Source: Sipunculus nudus (taxonomy: Eukaryota; Annelida; Sipuncula; Golfingiida; Sipunculidae). Taken from it: DNA of 64,000 nucleotides. The stretch covers positions 20,407,714 to 20,471,713 of the forward strand of contig CM049320.1 of NCBI GenBank assembly GCA_026874595.1, given 5' to 3'. This document shows positions 1 to 11,879 of the stretch, one piece after another; the stretch's first letter is position 1, and every line of letters starts with the position of its first letter. The translations under genes were made by a program, and so were the position numbers. The notes beneath the pieces are model-generated. The model was not told the DNA's origin. It saw nothing but the letters and a program-made list of their open reading frames with translations, and searched no databases.

Positions 1-57
1 ATAGCCGTGAGAACCTGCACGAAGCAGGGTTCATCTTGAAAAAACTGTTTTAAACGC

Positions 58-101
<44 letters not shown>

Positions 102-851
102 CAATCCAAGAGCAGCATCCAGGTACGTTAGAAAGAAATGATGTTAATTCCTTTATTTGTCGTCATATTACAGATAAATACAGTGGAACCTCTCCATACG
201 GGCAACTGTGTTCTAAGGGTTCTTCCTATTTACGGGCACTTTCGGACAGTCCCTTGAAAGTAGTTCTATGAATCTATAACACTGATATATATATATTTTT
301 TTTGCTATACCACATATATACACTTTTTGCTATGGCACCTAAATCGTTAAGGAGGCATTGGGTTGTTGAATTTAAACTGGACTATTAAATGTGGCTTGTA
401 TTATGTAATAATAACTCCACATGCTAATCATTATTTTGCATTTATGATCGAATGTTTGGTAAATAAATGTAATGATCCTTTGATTATTCTTCACTTGAAA
501 ATGCCATCATTCGTACATACTTCTTAACACGAAAAATAACTAACATGAACTAAACAACTACCATAAACGTCGCTAATACCCGATCCCAATGTTGCTCCAT
601 TATTTGAATAAAAACAACCTGTGTGTAGAATTTTAGTTGCGAGGTTTAAGCAAGAATAAAGCACTTATGACAAACTTTTATTATATAACAAAAAACAAAC
701 AACTGGTCGTATGGAATGAATATGCGCCATTTTTTTATGGAAATGAAAAAAATTATGTATTTATTAATCATGTGTCAGTAGATCTGCCCAATATATAATG
801 TAAAAATAATCAAGTGAAATGTAAAATTAGGTTATCCTAGCTCTAGTCCTG
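1..851. other. 5' flank of MCT-A, no gene seen
   Basis: AT-rich sequence with a (TA)n tract at about 59-99. I see no exon, tRNA or recognisable element. It presumably includes the promoter and any 5' untranslated sequence of MCT-A, but no core promoter element stands out. Confidence 0.5.
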
Positions 852-1777
852 ATGGTGGAACAGGAAGAAAAGTCAAAGCCAGAAGGGGGATATGGCTGGG
901 TGGTAGTGACGTCATGCACTCTTCTCAACTTGATGGTGGCTCTTGTATTCGTGGCACCGGGTGTCTTTTTGTTGGAGCTTGTTGAATCCTTTCAAGTTTC
1001 AACTTCAGAAGTTGTTCTAATCAGTTCGTTCTCCCTAGGTGCTAATGGTGTTTTTGGTGAGTATCATGGCAATAAATGATGGCAACTCTAAATGGAGAGG
1101 CCGTAAATGCCTGGCAAACACTTGTACTCCTAGAATCATACAGAGACACTGTGCACGTAATAATTACTCAGGGAGAACACACTGGATTGTTTTTCACATC
1201 GCTTACGAAATACAAATGCTTAATATAGTATGTAATACGATTATGACTGCTTGAAGAGTAACATCTAAGTGTTAATTCTAGAGATTAAAAAAAAAAATAA
1301 TATAGTTTGATGATTATATAAATGCAAACATTTCCAAGGAAAAATATACAGTTTCAAAATTAACCATTAAAGTTAATTTAGATTTATAAGTTGTTTGAGA
1401 AATACCCAGATATGACATTTTTGGTTGATAAACCAGAACAGAGGTCACAGGAAGTGGCGGTAACACCAGGAGGAAGGTTTATTATCTTGTGTATCTTCTA
1501 TATTTCCAGGGATATTTTCCGGGTTTCTTGAGCAGCGGCTTGGATGCAAGTATTTAACAGTGATCTGTGCATTCATAGTGGCATCAGGAGAAATTGTTTC
1601 TGCTTTTGCACCGAACATCTACACATTATACGTCACGAGAGGTTGTGCCGGCGGTGAGTTACTGTGGATTAAGATAATTACCTGAGCTTAAATATTGAAT
1701 TTGGTATTAAGACAAATAAAGTTTTCAGTGACGTAGGAATCGATTCCGGACTTAGATTAAAGTCCATATATATGCTA

Positions 1778-1840
<63 letters not shown>

Positions 1841-1868
1841 ATTTTTATGAATTTATATCTATATCTAT

Positions 1869-1907
<39 letters not shown>

Positions 1908-1936
1908 AAAATGTCCCCGAATGGCTGCATTAAGTG

Positions 1937-1984
<48 letters not shown>

Positions 1985-4109
1985 GCCAATTTAATGAAAT
2001 GAAGCTATATAGGATTGGTTGGTGGCAAAAGCAAAGTAAAAAAATGTTAGTTTCGAAAGAAACGTCTTTTTTAAGACTATATTTACCCTTGTTATTGATT
2101 TGAATTTTAGCTTTAATATTTTTTTAGGTATATTCGATGGATGTCTAGATGTAACGACAATGATCCCGATAACTCAGTATTTTGACAAGAAGAAAGGTTT
2201 AGCTCTTTCTATTAGGATATTGGGTGCAAGCCTTGGTGTTTTTGTGTGGCCTCCCGTCATACAGTATCTAATTAATGCTTTTTCATGGCGGGGCGCAACG
2301 CTGATTCTTGGTGGCCTGCACTTGAACAGCATAGCGCTTGCGTTGCTCCTAACTCCTCCACCCGGAAGTGCAAGGAATGATGGGAAGACAAAATTTCGCT
2401 GTAGACCCAAATCATTCTTCGACTACACATTGTTGAAGAATTTTGCGTTCCTTTTCTTAGCACTAGCGTTTGTTACAGCACTTGTCGGGCATTCGACGCC
2501 AATTAACTTTCTCCCAAGTCTGGCAAGAAGTCGCGGTGTTTCACCATCAATGAGTGCATGGTTGGTTTCCATTATTGGAATATGTAGTTGTATTGTACGT
2601 CCATTTTGTGGGATGTTGGCAGACAAAGCAAGGAAGTATCAAGCTCAAATCTTTGCTACTACAGTTGCTATTGCCGGAGCATTGGTTGTTGCCCTTTCAC
2701 AGTTGTATTCATTTACCATGTTTGCAATCGTCAGTGGTTCATTTGGAGTATTCAACAGTAAGTGTATTTTATCGTGTTTTTCATATGTTCATATCGCATA
2801 ACCCTTTTTGGTGAAGATAACGTCCCCATCCCAATTTTATGCTGATTTTTCTTATTATTTACCCGAGTATGTGCATCTGCAGAGTTCAATTTCAGTCTGG
2901 GACTGCCTGACCTAGTGGCAGCACTGACTGTCATTCATATATGGTGATATAACCTAGGCCTGGTGTCTGCTGCACCCACGGTGTATGGGTGTGTAATTAT
3001 CCGCATAGCTTAACCATATCACCTGGCAAGCCCTGAGACGGACTCATTTATGAGTGATTGATAAACGGTTATTAGGCCCAACCTTCCCATTAAGTCTACA
3101 GAACTACCTATGAGTCTACATATGACAAATTTTAATATTATATGTATTTTGAAAGTAAAAAGACTAACAATCGTCGGCTCCATATGAAGCTGGCGTGTTA
3201 CCTTTATGTCATTCTTTGGTGAGTGAGGAAATCATGACTGTTATAATATAAAAGTTTAGGGATTTTCGGAGTATTCCGGTTAGCCTTATATGATACGTTG
3301 CTTATGGCAGTAATTGAAAACAATATAGTCATAATGAGATATGTAGTGTTCTTTTATTATTTTATATAATTTCTCCTTTACTTTCTACAGGTAATTACCT
3401 TATTCTTTTCCCAACACTACTAAGCGATGTAGTGCCGGCTCCACAGATATCTACTGCTTTAGGATTTTCTGGAACTATGTTGGCAGCCGTAATCTTAGGA
3501 ACCAACTCTTTGGCAGGTATGTATAAATCATTTTTTTTTCTGAGTGAAATCTAGCCATTTCTAAAGACACCATATATTTAAATGGCTAGATTGACGTAAT
3601 TATAATAGATAACGGGCGTACGTTGCAAAGTGCATGATGAGAAAAAGCGCACGTTTTTAGTATTTTCTACTTGAAACCACCGTGTATTATCAGTGCCGTA
3701 ATCGATACACCATACGTACATTGTTTAATTTTACCAATTTAACCAAATTCTTAATTATATTAATTGTTTATCTAATCCTCCTTTATTGTATTTCCCGTTT
3801 AAATCCATTTAAAGTATATTTAACGTTTGCAGTTCGTGATAATCTGAGGCAGCTTGTTTAAATCAGATTGGAAAGAAAATGTAGCTTGTTGCAGAATAAT
3901 TTATTTTAGGATGGATGGTGGATGCAACGAAAAGTTTTGCAACCCCATTCATTGTGTATGGCTGCGTTCAGATAAGCTCAAGTTTATGTGTTGGACTTAT
4001 GGCCATACTACTGAGGAGACGAAGAAAGACAAAAGAAACAAAGGAAAATACAGAACTGAATAAGGAAACGGAAAATTTAAACTCTAACAACAGGGAACTA
4101 GAAGTATAA
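852..4109 (+). CDS. MCT-A: SLC16/monocarboxylate transporter-like, 5 coding exons, 434 aa
   Basis: Predicted plasma-membrane carrier of the SLC16 (MCT) branch of the major facilitator superfamily. Coding exons are 852-1056, 1510-1653, 2128-2757, 3391-3516 and 3910-4109. All introns have GT-AG ends and all junctions are phase 1, and the joined frame is open to the TAA. The start ATG at 852 places the SLC16 signature EGGYGW at residues 11-16, at the mouth of TM1. The second family signature, YFDKKKGLA, is at 134-142 between TM4 and TM5. About 12 hydrophobic segments follow, with a cytoplasmic loop near 193-221 (PPPGSAR...) and a Lys/Glu/Asn-rich C-terminal tail. Arg274 sits in VRPFCG, where MCT1 has its substrate-binding TM8 arginine. 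The TM1 lysine and TM8 aspartate of lactate-type MCTs appear to be replaced, which favours an orphan-type MCT of unknown substrate. Its tandem paralogue is MCT-B. A possible poly(A) signal lies at 5116. Confidence 0.93.
1779..1978. repeat. Compound microsatellite in MCT-A intron 2
   Basis: (TA)n at about 1780-1817 runs into (TG)n to 1840. A (GA)n tract follows at 1872-1903 and another (TA)n at 1938-1978. All lie within the intron between exons 2 and 3 of MCT-A, so the open frame across them is not coding. Confidence 0.95.
2865..3115. repeat. Dispersed repeat in MCT-A intron 3
   Basis: This block resembles 15165-15430 in MCT-B. Shared landmarks are ATCTGCAGA, GGGTGTGTAATTAT versus GGGTGCGTAATTGT, and GACCTTCCCATT versus AACCTTCCCATT followed by a CTGCAGA-like run. 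The two copies sit in different introns of the two paralogues, so they are separate insertions of one interspersed family and not inherited from the duplication. I see no coding potential, so it is probably a non-autonomous element. Confidence 0.6.
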
Positions 4110-6683
4110 TATGACATTACGACTCATTAGGCAACTGCTGACGTCAGTGTCTAGAGTCATACAGATAAATCATTTGAAGAAGGTAGATCAATTTGCTCAT
4201 ATGGATTTACTGTCACATTGCATTGCTACCTCAGTTGCCATTAACAAATGAACTTTAGCTGTCTTTATGTTGAAAATACTCATACAACCGTGTACATTTA
4301 CATGAATTGCACTGTAGCTGGCAGATCATGACAACACACGATTTTTTACCCTTGTTTTATTTTTGTAGATTATATTTGCGTATGTTAAGCAGCTGAAAAC
4401 AACACATATGTGACATTCATGTATTAAGCGATTATTCGACGTACAATCATCTTACCCTTGTATTATTTAGAGATACATTCCATATGTTAACCAGGATATC
4501 AAAAGATAATAATCATGTATATTTGGTGATTTTAAATAGGAGATTAAAGCCAAAATGTTTTCATAAAATGTACATACACGTGACAAAGGGTTAATCAAAT
4601 TTGGTTACCATAAAGGAATTTCAATAGATGACTCATGTAACATGTTATTGTACTGTAAAAATATAACATGTGCGCGTGGTATAACATTTAGAAACAAGCA
4701 GTTATCATCAGTGAGACTCGCGACAGGTTAGATTGCTGTAAACAGAAATACATTTCAATATTAAATGAGGCACAAAAGCTTTTTGAAGGAGCAACAACTG
4801 TCTCCTAAGTCTGTTTTTAGGGTGTATATGTTATCCTTGGACCTGCCTGAATCGCTGCACCCAGAATACTAGACCTATACATTTCCTGAAAGCTAGTAAC
4901 ACTGTTCTTTGGCATAAAACAGTTCAGGGATTGCTATGCTGAATTTTCAAAACAATTATTTTTCTGCTTTTATTCATTATCATTAATGGTGTTAAATTGG
5001 TGTTTCTCATTTGTAAACGCACGCTGTAAACGACGCATTTTTACTTGTGCCCATTTTTATTGAGACTCCTTTATGTATGAAAATGTATAACAAAGTCTAA
5101 GGCGTTAGACTCTCGAATAAAGGGATTTACTTGTATCATTAGTTAAACAGGAAATTATTATTTTAATCGGTTAGAATATACCAGTCTCAGAAAACATGAA
5201 GTTGTATATACCCATATGAGAAACACATTCTCAGAATTCGAAGTATGTATAACTCAATTGGTATTAATGCAGTTGTTTGTAAAATATTTAAGGAAAAGCT
5301 GAAACATGAAGCGTGGTTATTCCTGCACATAGGATAGTTCTGAGACCTTAAACATAACAAAAATGGTCTTATATCTTCCGATATGTTTGCACTGTCGATG
5401 GTTTAAGCAATATATTCTATACACTAATCTATTAATCTGAATACCAGGTTTGAGGGAGAAAATTTGCTTAAAAGTTTATATTTTCCAATAATTTCATAGA
5501 AACGTTTTTTCACTCTTTACAATTATCTGACTGATCAGTACAGTCCCTGTATTAGCAGCATTCTTTGTTTTAGATGGTAATATTTTTCAGGGAATTGAAC
5601 ACGAGATTATCCTATCAGCTCCGTTCACTTGAGGCTGTTTTTTGCACGTGACCGCAGCCACCACACCTTGGGCCGATATGTTATATATAGACCCCTGTCT
5701 CATATAAGGAGCAAATTAATCTGTGTATTATGTAAAGTGTAAGGTATGCATTTTTTACCTGGTCGAAAATTCGATCGTTAAATCTTCTACCTAACATCAT
5801 AATTTTTCTAATTGAAACGTAAATTATAAAAAAAAAATGTTCAAAGCTTAAAAAAAAGTTGGACATGAGAGGTTGGAACATATTATTAGCTTCAGTGACC
5901 TTACAATGGCGACAGTTAAGTTTAACATCTATGTTCATCGTAAGACGCGAACAAGAATTTCAACATATACCCTTAGAGACAACCCTTGTGTTTTTTTTTA
6001 GAAAAAAATATATACATTGATGGAGGAATAATTTTAGCAGGTAAATGAATATAGACCCTTAATGGACAAAATTGATGGTATTTACACCATGACGGCATAC
6101 ACTCTACAGAAGATCCTTGTCACAACGTATAAGAATCATTCATCATTATATCTATTTCTTGTTGATGATAATATGTTAGATCAAACGTCAAACATAAATT
6201 CTAAATGATCAATGATATTCACTTTATACAGTTGACTTTTAAGATATGAGAGTTGAGAGTAGTTAACGTTAAATAAATTAGTATATATATATATTTTTTT
6301 ATTCCAGATAAAGGATATCATGAGCTCTTTATAAATTGAGGTTATACATTGAGCTTATACATCTTAAGATAAATGTCATAAACGTTTCCAATAACTATTT
6401 CTACATGTATGCCCACTACTCATGACAGTCATATGCAGTGTCCTGGTCAAATGAGCCATCGTCATAGGTTTGGTAAAATGAAATAAAATACATACCCTAC
6501 CAAAACTCCAACAGGTAAGTAACCTTTGAAGATAAGGTACTTTTATTACGATATATCATCTAACAAAATATCATCTTTCGTGTCGATTTAACGGACCCGA
6601 TAACTTGGTGTCAGTCGCCGACGAGTGGTGTCGCTAGGGTGGAGTTAAAGATCAATTTCCGTCGAAGACTGGCGTTGCCTGAC
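4110..6683. other. Intergenic: 3' end of MCT-A and tail of SP309-A
   Basis: No exon is recognisable. An AATAAA at 5116 could end MCT-A transcripts. A TTTATT at 6542 reads as AATAAA on the minus strand, about 140 nt past the stop of SP309-A, and is a plausible signal for that gene. The two genes converge here. Confidence 0.4.
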
Positions 6684-8942
6684 TCACAGATTCTTTAAAT
6701 CGAGATAGCAAAGCGCTGCTTCCCTTGGCTTTCTCTGAAAGATACGAATGTTAAGTGTTGAGTTCATTTGCTCCGAAAAGTCCATGGGGGATATACAGGA
6801 AAATCCACATTGTGAGTAAACACCGTCCGTCTGCTGCTCAGGTGAACAAAGACGGTGAAGTGTCTTCCTCCCGTTTTCTTCAGCAGAAATTGGCCAGTAA
6901 ACATAGACCTGGTCACAGCCGGTGTCTCTGACAGAGACATTCACGAACATATCGGGCAGGGGGAACAGGAAGTCAAGATGTACACTCAGCATTTCCGGGG
7001 GATGAGCCGGAACTGGAATACAGGAACTAGGCATATTCCCTTCCAGAAATGACGGGTCACCAGCTGTCACTTTAATGACAGGATCTGAAGGCAAAAGAGG
7101 TGTATATTAACTATATTTATTATACTTATATATATATATTTATATATATTATATATATATATATACATATATATAAATTATAGTTTATTTATGATTTTAA
7201 GTCCAAATGTGACATAAGATGATGTGTGAAAATAATATTATAATAATTGGTGTTCATCTTATATTGTGCCTTGAAATAACTTTACACCTTTCTCAGAAAT
7301 TTCAATATTTTGATATGTTTTATTCTTTTATTATAAAAAGTTGTAAATTCATCATAACACAAAGGTATATTGTATCATAATAAAATCATCTTAACAATTG
7401 ACGTTCAACCTCTGTTGATGTGGACCAAAACAGCTTTGGTTCTCCGATGAGCTTTGTTGATGGTTATAGTATATCCGATGACAAGGTTCGGATCATAGAC
7501 GTCCGCCACATGAGAAGGTTTAACCGCTAAGCCACAACAATCCATTGATGTCCTTGGAATGATGCCGCCACCACTAGCATCCATACTATGAACGCCTATC
7601 ACTTGACCCACACGGGCCGGATACCTGTCGGATTCGGGTACCGTGAAAACCTGGATGGTAAAAGCATGTATTGCAGAATATCTATTAATTAAATATGTTA
7701 AAACTCATAACACTCATGTTTAAACAAAAAACAATATTAAACTGCTGTCCGATAAAGAAGGGAAAATAAGCAGCGATATTAACAAGAGTATTATTTTGGA
7801 AATCATCCAAAAAATTATCCTACATATAATGACAAGCATTCTGTTATGCTACAAGTATGGGGTCAATAATTAAAAAAAAACTTGGTTACAAAAAAAAATC
7901 ATAATATGAAGTGCGTATCTTATCTGTCTAGATTTTTGGTTACCTTTGGTCCTAAAAAACTTTATTTTCTATAAGAATGTACTGGATTTATGTTATAATT
8001 TTTCCAAAATGACACCGTTTCGATTCTGCTTTTAGATCTTATACTTTATTCTAATAACAAGACAAACCGAATATTAATATCTTGAAATAAGTCAGAGTAT
8101 TAAACTTGATATTGCTCTTCCCGAATGAAAGATTTAATGATACCAACCTGTCGTCCGACTGCCATCACATTAATGTATGTTTTGTTATGAAGACGATAAC
8201 GCTCTTGTTCAAGAGGATCCCACAAACTCAATATGATAGTTCCAGTCTTCTTGGCGACAAATTCCCAGGCCACAACCGTGCCAGATACGTTTACAACTAC
8301 AGACGGGTGAATGGTCAACCAGTCCCCCTGGGTCTCTGGGAGGTCAATAGCAGCAGTACCCGACTTGTAAATCACTTCAAATCAGGAGATAAATCTCTTA
8401 TTTTTAAATTTAAATACATCTTTTTTAAACTATATCGTCGAAAAATTGAAAAAGGAGCCTCTCCCTAGTATTTAAGAAGCAATACACAGTTGAACAAAAA
8501 AAGGCGATAATGGGGGATAAGTTATGGAATGTATGACATTTAAAATAAAGTCAACGTCTGAAGTAAATGTCAGATGTAATTCTGTCAATTTTCGGTAGTA
8601 TCATGCATTAAGGTCAGGTTTAAAAATCAGCCATCAGAAGATTAAAAACATGACACAAGAAAGGAAAAGTAACAAAAATGAAGGAAAAATTATGTTCAAT
8701 TCTTTAGCACAAAACAAATGAACCAAATATTCATTTTGAAATAAACTCATGAACCCCTATATGTCTTCCTGCCTAATGGTGGACGCTAAATCATAATGAC
8801 AAATATCTTATTAAATAATCAGCAGTAACGAAATGAAAATACAAATTCGAATAAAATGCAGTACATTTGCATGGAAAATACCTTGCATGGATGTAGACAT
8901 AGCGATCGCCAACATCACAACAAACAATTTCAGAAGCTTCAT
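6684..8942 (-). CDS. SP309-A: secreted protein of an unrecognised family, 4 exons, 309 aa, intact
   Basis: Minus-strand coding exons are 8942-8882 (61 nt), 8374-8148 (227), 7650-7410 (241) and 7084-6684 (401). Junction phases are 1, 0 and 1, all introns are GT-AG, and the joined frame is open to the stop. Exon 1 encodes only a signal peptide (residues 1-20, MKLLKLFVVMLAIAM...). Exons 2 and 3 (21-176) encode a module starting with YKSGTAA, with VSGTVVAWEF, SLWD, NKTYI, and later RYPARVGQV, DCCGL and LVIGYT. Exon 4 (177-309) encodes a second cysteine-containing region with LFPLP, NVSVRDTGC, VYVYWPISAEE, CGFSC and LNIRI. Sequons include NVSG, NKT, NVSV and NST. The protein looks extracellular, soluble and beta-rich. 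I recognise no named domain. It reminds me of modules in uncharacterised molluscan secreted proteins, but that is memory, not a search. It lies between the two MCT genes, in the opposite orientation. Confidence 0.85.
7125..7170. repeat. (TA)n microsatellite in SP309-A intron 3
   Basis: Short interrupted TA tracts in the 325-nt intron between exons 3 and 4 of SP309-A. Confidence 0.85.
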
Positions 8943-11185
8943 GATTCGTGCAGTGCTGCTTGACTTGTCCGAACTGATAAATTTGCAGCGGGCAATGGTG
9001 CCTGATGTGTATATTGCCCGAACCAATCGTGTGACCTTTCGAGTAGATCTTCGCCATTGTAACGAGGACCATTGAATTATTTAGTAGTGCTTTGTCATTC
9101 CAGGGAACCCAGTGATTTTTTTTCCATCCAACGCGGTTTGGATGTGTGCCCTAGAGAAAGTACTTGCAATCAATTACCTTCACGTAGGCACTTCTATTGA
9201 GAAATATTTTCAATCGTTCACAACGGGGATACCTTTGTTCCCAGGTATTACCCAGCGGCACAGTTTTAAGAACCAGGCCTACAGATCAATGTATCTACAA
9301 ATGTCTCAAGTGCAGATATATCAATAATTGATAAAGCTTGCCTAATAGGGACTTGGTGTGGGGGAACTTTCTTGAATTAATGGCTGAAAAAGTATTATTG
9401 CTAGAAAGGAAATACATAAATTGAAAAACTCAATTCTGTTATGCATAAATGTTAATGTTATTAAAAATAGAAAGGCAACTCTTTAATTGTCTAATTCATA
9501 TTTATTACTAGACGCTTGAGTTAATAATCTAAACTATTGACAAATGTAACAAAATAAGTTCAATTTATAGGGATTGGACACAATGAGACATATACAATAT
9601 ACGAAATAGCGTCACTCCTTGAAATTTAAAGCGGTTTGGCTCACTCCTGTAGACGAGTGTTAAAAAAGTGGACCGGACGCGATAAATAGCGCTTACATAA
9701 AATAAGCCACTTGCGTTCTTCGTTTTTCATTTCAGGCCCACAGCCGGTACTTCTAAACCGTGCACGTTAATGTTTGGACTACTCCTTGCTTGGGATCTGT
9801 CACCCATGCGCTAAGTCGGATCTCTGGTCACAGGGGCTAGTTATGGAAAACAGAAACGTGGACCGTATTAACGCACACGCAGAACCAGAATAAAATGTGT
9901 TAAGCAGCTAAAAGGGAGGCACTGAGACGGTGTGCTGGGATGGTTTCGCTTGGAAACTTTGTACAAAGCAAAACTGAACTGATAGTTTGAAAGAATGAGT
10001 AAAATATTGCTCCTGATTAATCCGCTTTAGTTAACTTTCCAAACAATTTGTAAACGTTTAAGTTCTGACACCGTCTCATTTACTTATAGGAATTCACAGC
10101 ACCCCAAAGGTCGACTGCAGCATTCCCGTTTTTAATATATGTATAAAATTAAACAGTAAACTGCATTTTTTTATCCTCATAACCGGCATTGTCCTAGTTA
10201 AAGAAAAAATAATATCATGAAACGTAAAATTTATCTGTCAGGTCAAGCACATTCTTAAACCTCAGAATGTTTGAGGATTAATAAAACCCATAATGACCTC
10301 GCCAGAGGATGAATCAAATCAGGTCCAATCAGAGATTAATTTATAATCTAGTCGTTATCACAGTAAGATGTATGCGGACAGAACACAGCACATTCATAGC
10401 TAATCGGCTTTGTGTAATCACCAATGTTCAGCGACTGTGAGCCCGGTTAGTGCAGGAAAATACCGCTGTGTCTCTCCCTGCAGGGGTAACGCGGCCACAA
10501 TACTTTAGATAGCCCTTTCCTTACGTTTTGCAATGTTTCTGCTCCCGTGAAATCGTCTACTAAATCATTCCAACGCATACAATCGAACAGATACATACGT
10601 TAACGCATGAGAAGGTAGACAACGCGAGAAAGAGATGAAATGTGTTAATATATGTTGGACATGCTCTAAACGCATTGCACATACATAAGTTAGGAAACGC
10701 ACACATAAATGCAGAAATATAAACAGCAAAATGTGAAATATTGCACGCGAAATAATCGGACATCCCTGAAACGCACGCATGTCGCCTGTCTTTTAAACGT
10801 CTTCTCGGTCGCGTCAAATAATCTGCACAACGCTGAATCTTGAGGGTCCCTTAACGCTTATCGTCCATGCGTACTACCGATTTCCTTTATGCCCGGGTCG
10901 CATTGTTCAATCTTTAAAATTTGCCATGGGTGATCGGGTCCGAAATGTAACACTTGTTCCAGATAATGACCTGACAGTCATAATAGTTTCTTACAACGAG
11001 GTTAATCTATTTACATACTTAGCTACAGAGATTATAGGTTCCTCTATCATATGGAGCACTTTGGCCTCACATGTGGCATTATTATATCGATTTACTTAAG
11101 TATTAACTGTTCCCTGTATGTAGTCGATGCACCTTCACTTCGTTTAGAAAGTAGACGGAATCTTATGCTAAGGTAATTATCACTT

Positions 11186-11241
<56 letters not shown>

Positions 11242-11879
11242 GATCATTTATACATGCTTGTGAGCAAATGTTAATCTTATGTCGTTCCTCATATAAACGT
11301 ACAGATCAGGAGTGTAGTTTTTATATTTAAATGGACACAATATTATTAGTTTTAAGGAATGGGATAAATGAGGGATGTCATAGAGATTACTCATGGTTAC
11401 CTTGAACTATCAGGGTCCCACGTTATTGACCTTGTGAGTCACGTGTGACACTGTTTTAATGCGTTCATGTAAACTTCAAATTAAACCTCTGATAATACTC
11501 CAGCAATTGCTTGTGGCATGGATCCTACCACAGAAACAGAAAGGTATTTGCCCGGACAAAAATTGGATACGGGTTCCATAAGGATCCAATACTCACCTGT
11601 TGACAAGGGAATTAAATACAATGGAACAACACCTTGCGACAACACCACAATTGCGACCACCCCACAATTGCAACCATCCCACAATTGCGATAATTTTTTG
11701 AAGTCTCAAATATTTTCAGTGTTATTACATTTATAAATGTCCCAGAAGCGTTACCAGCCAAAAATTCTGAATTCAGGAGTAATAGTTAGCATATGCAAAA
11801 TCATCTACTAAAAAATATATGATAAAATCCTAGCCATATTACATATAACATATTACAAGAGTATCCGAGTTTAAGATCG
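8943..11879. other. Intergenic between SP309-A and MCT-B, no gene seen
   Basis: This interval should hold the divergent upstream regions of SP309-A (minus) and MCT-B (plus). A (TA)n tract is at about 11190-11230. A small 17-bp tandem repeat built on CCACAATTGCGACCA occurs about three times at 11645-11692. The open frames at 10560-10817 and 11481-11736 have no recognisable protein character. Confidence 0.5.

Noticed and set aside
3854-4063. Alternative frame over MCT-A exon 5
   Set aside because: The splice-consistent frame is the one ending at 4109, which matches MCT-B exon 5 codon for codon in length.
8106-8468. 120-aa plus-strand frame
   Set aside because: It is the antisense shadow of SP309-A exon 2.
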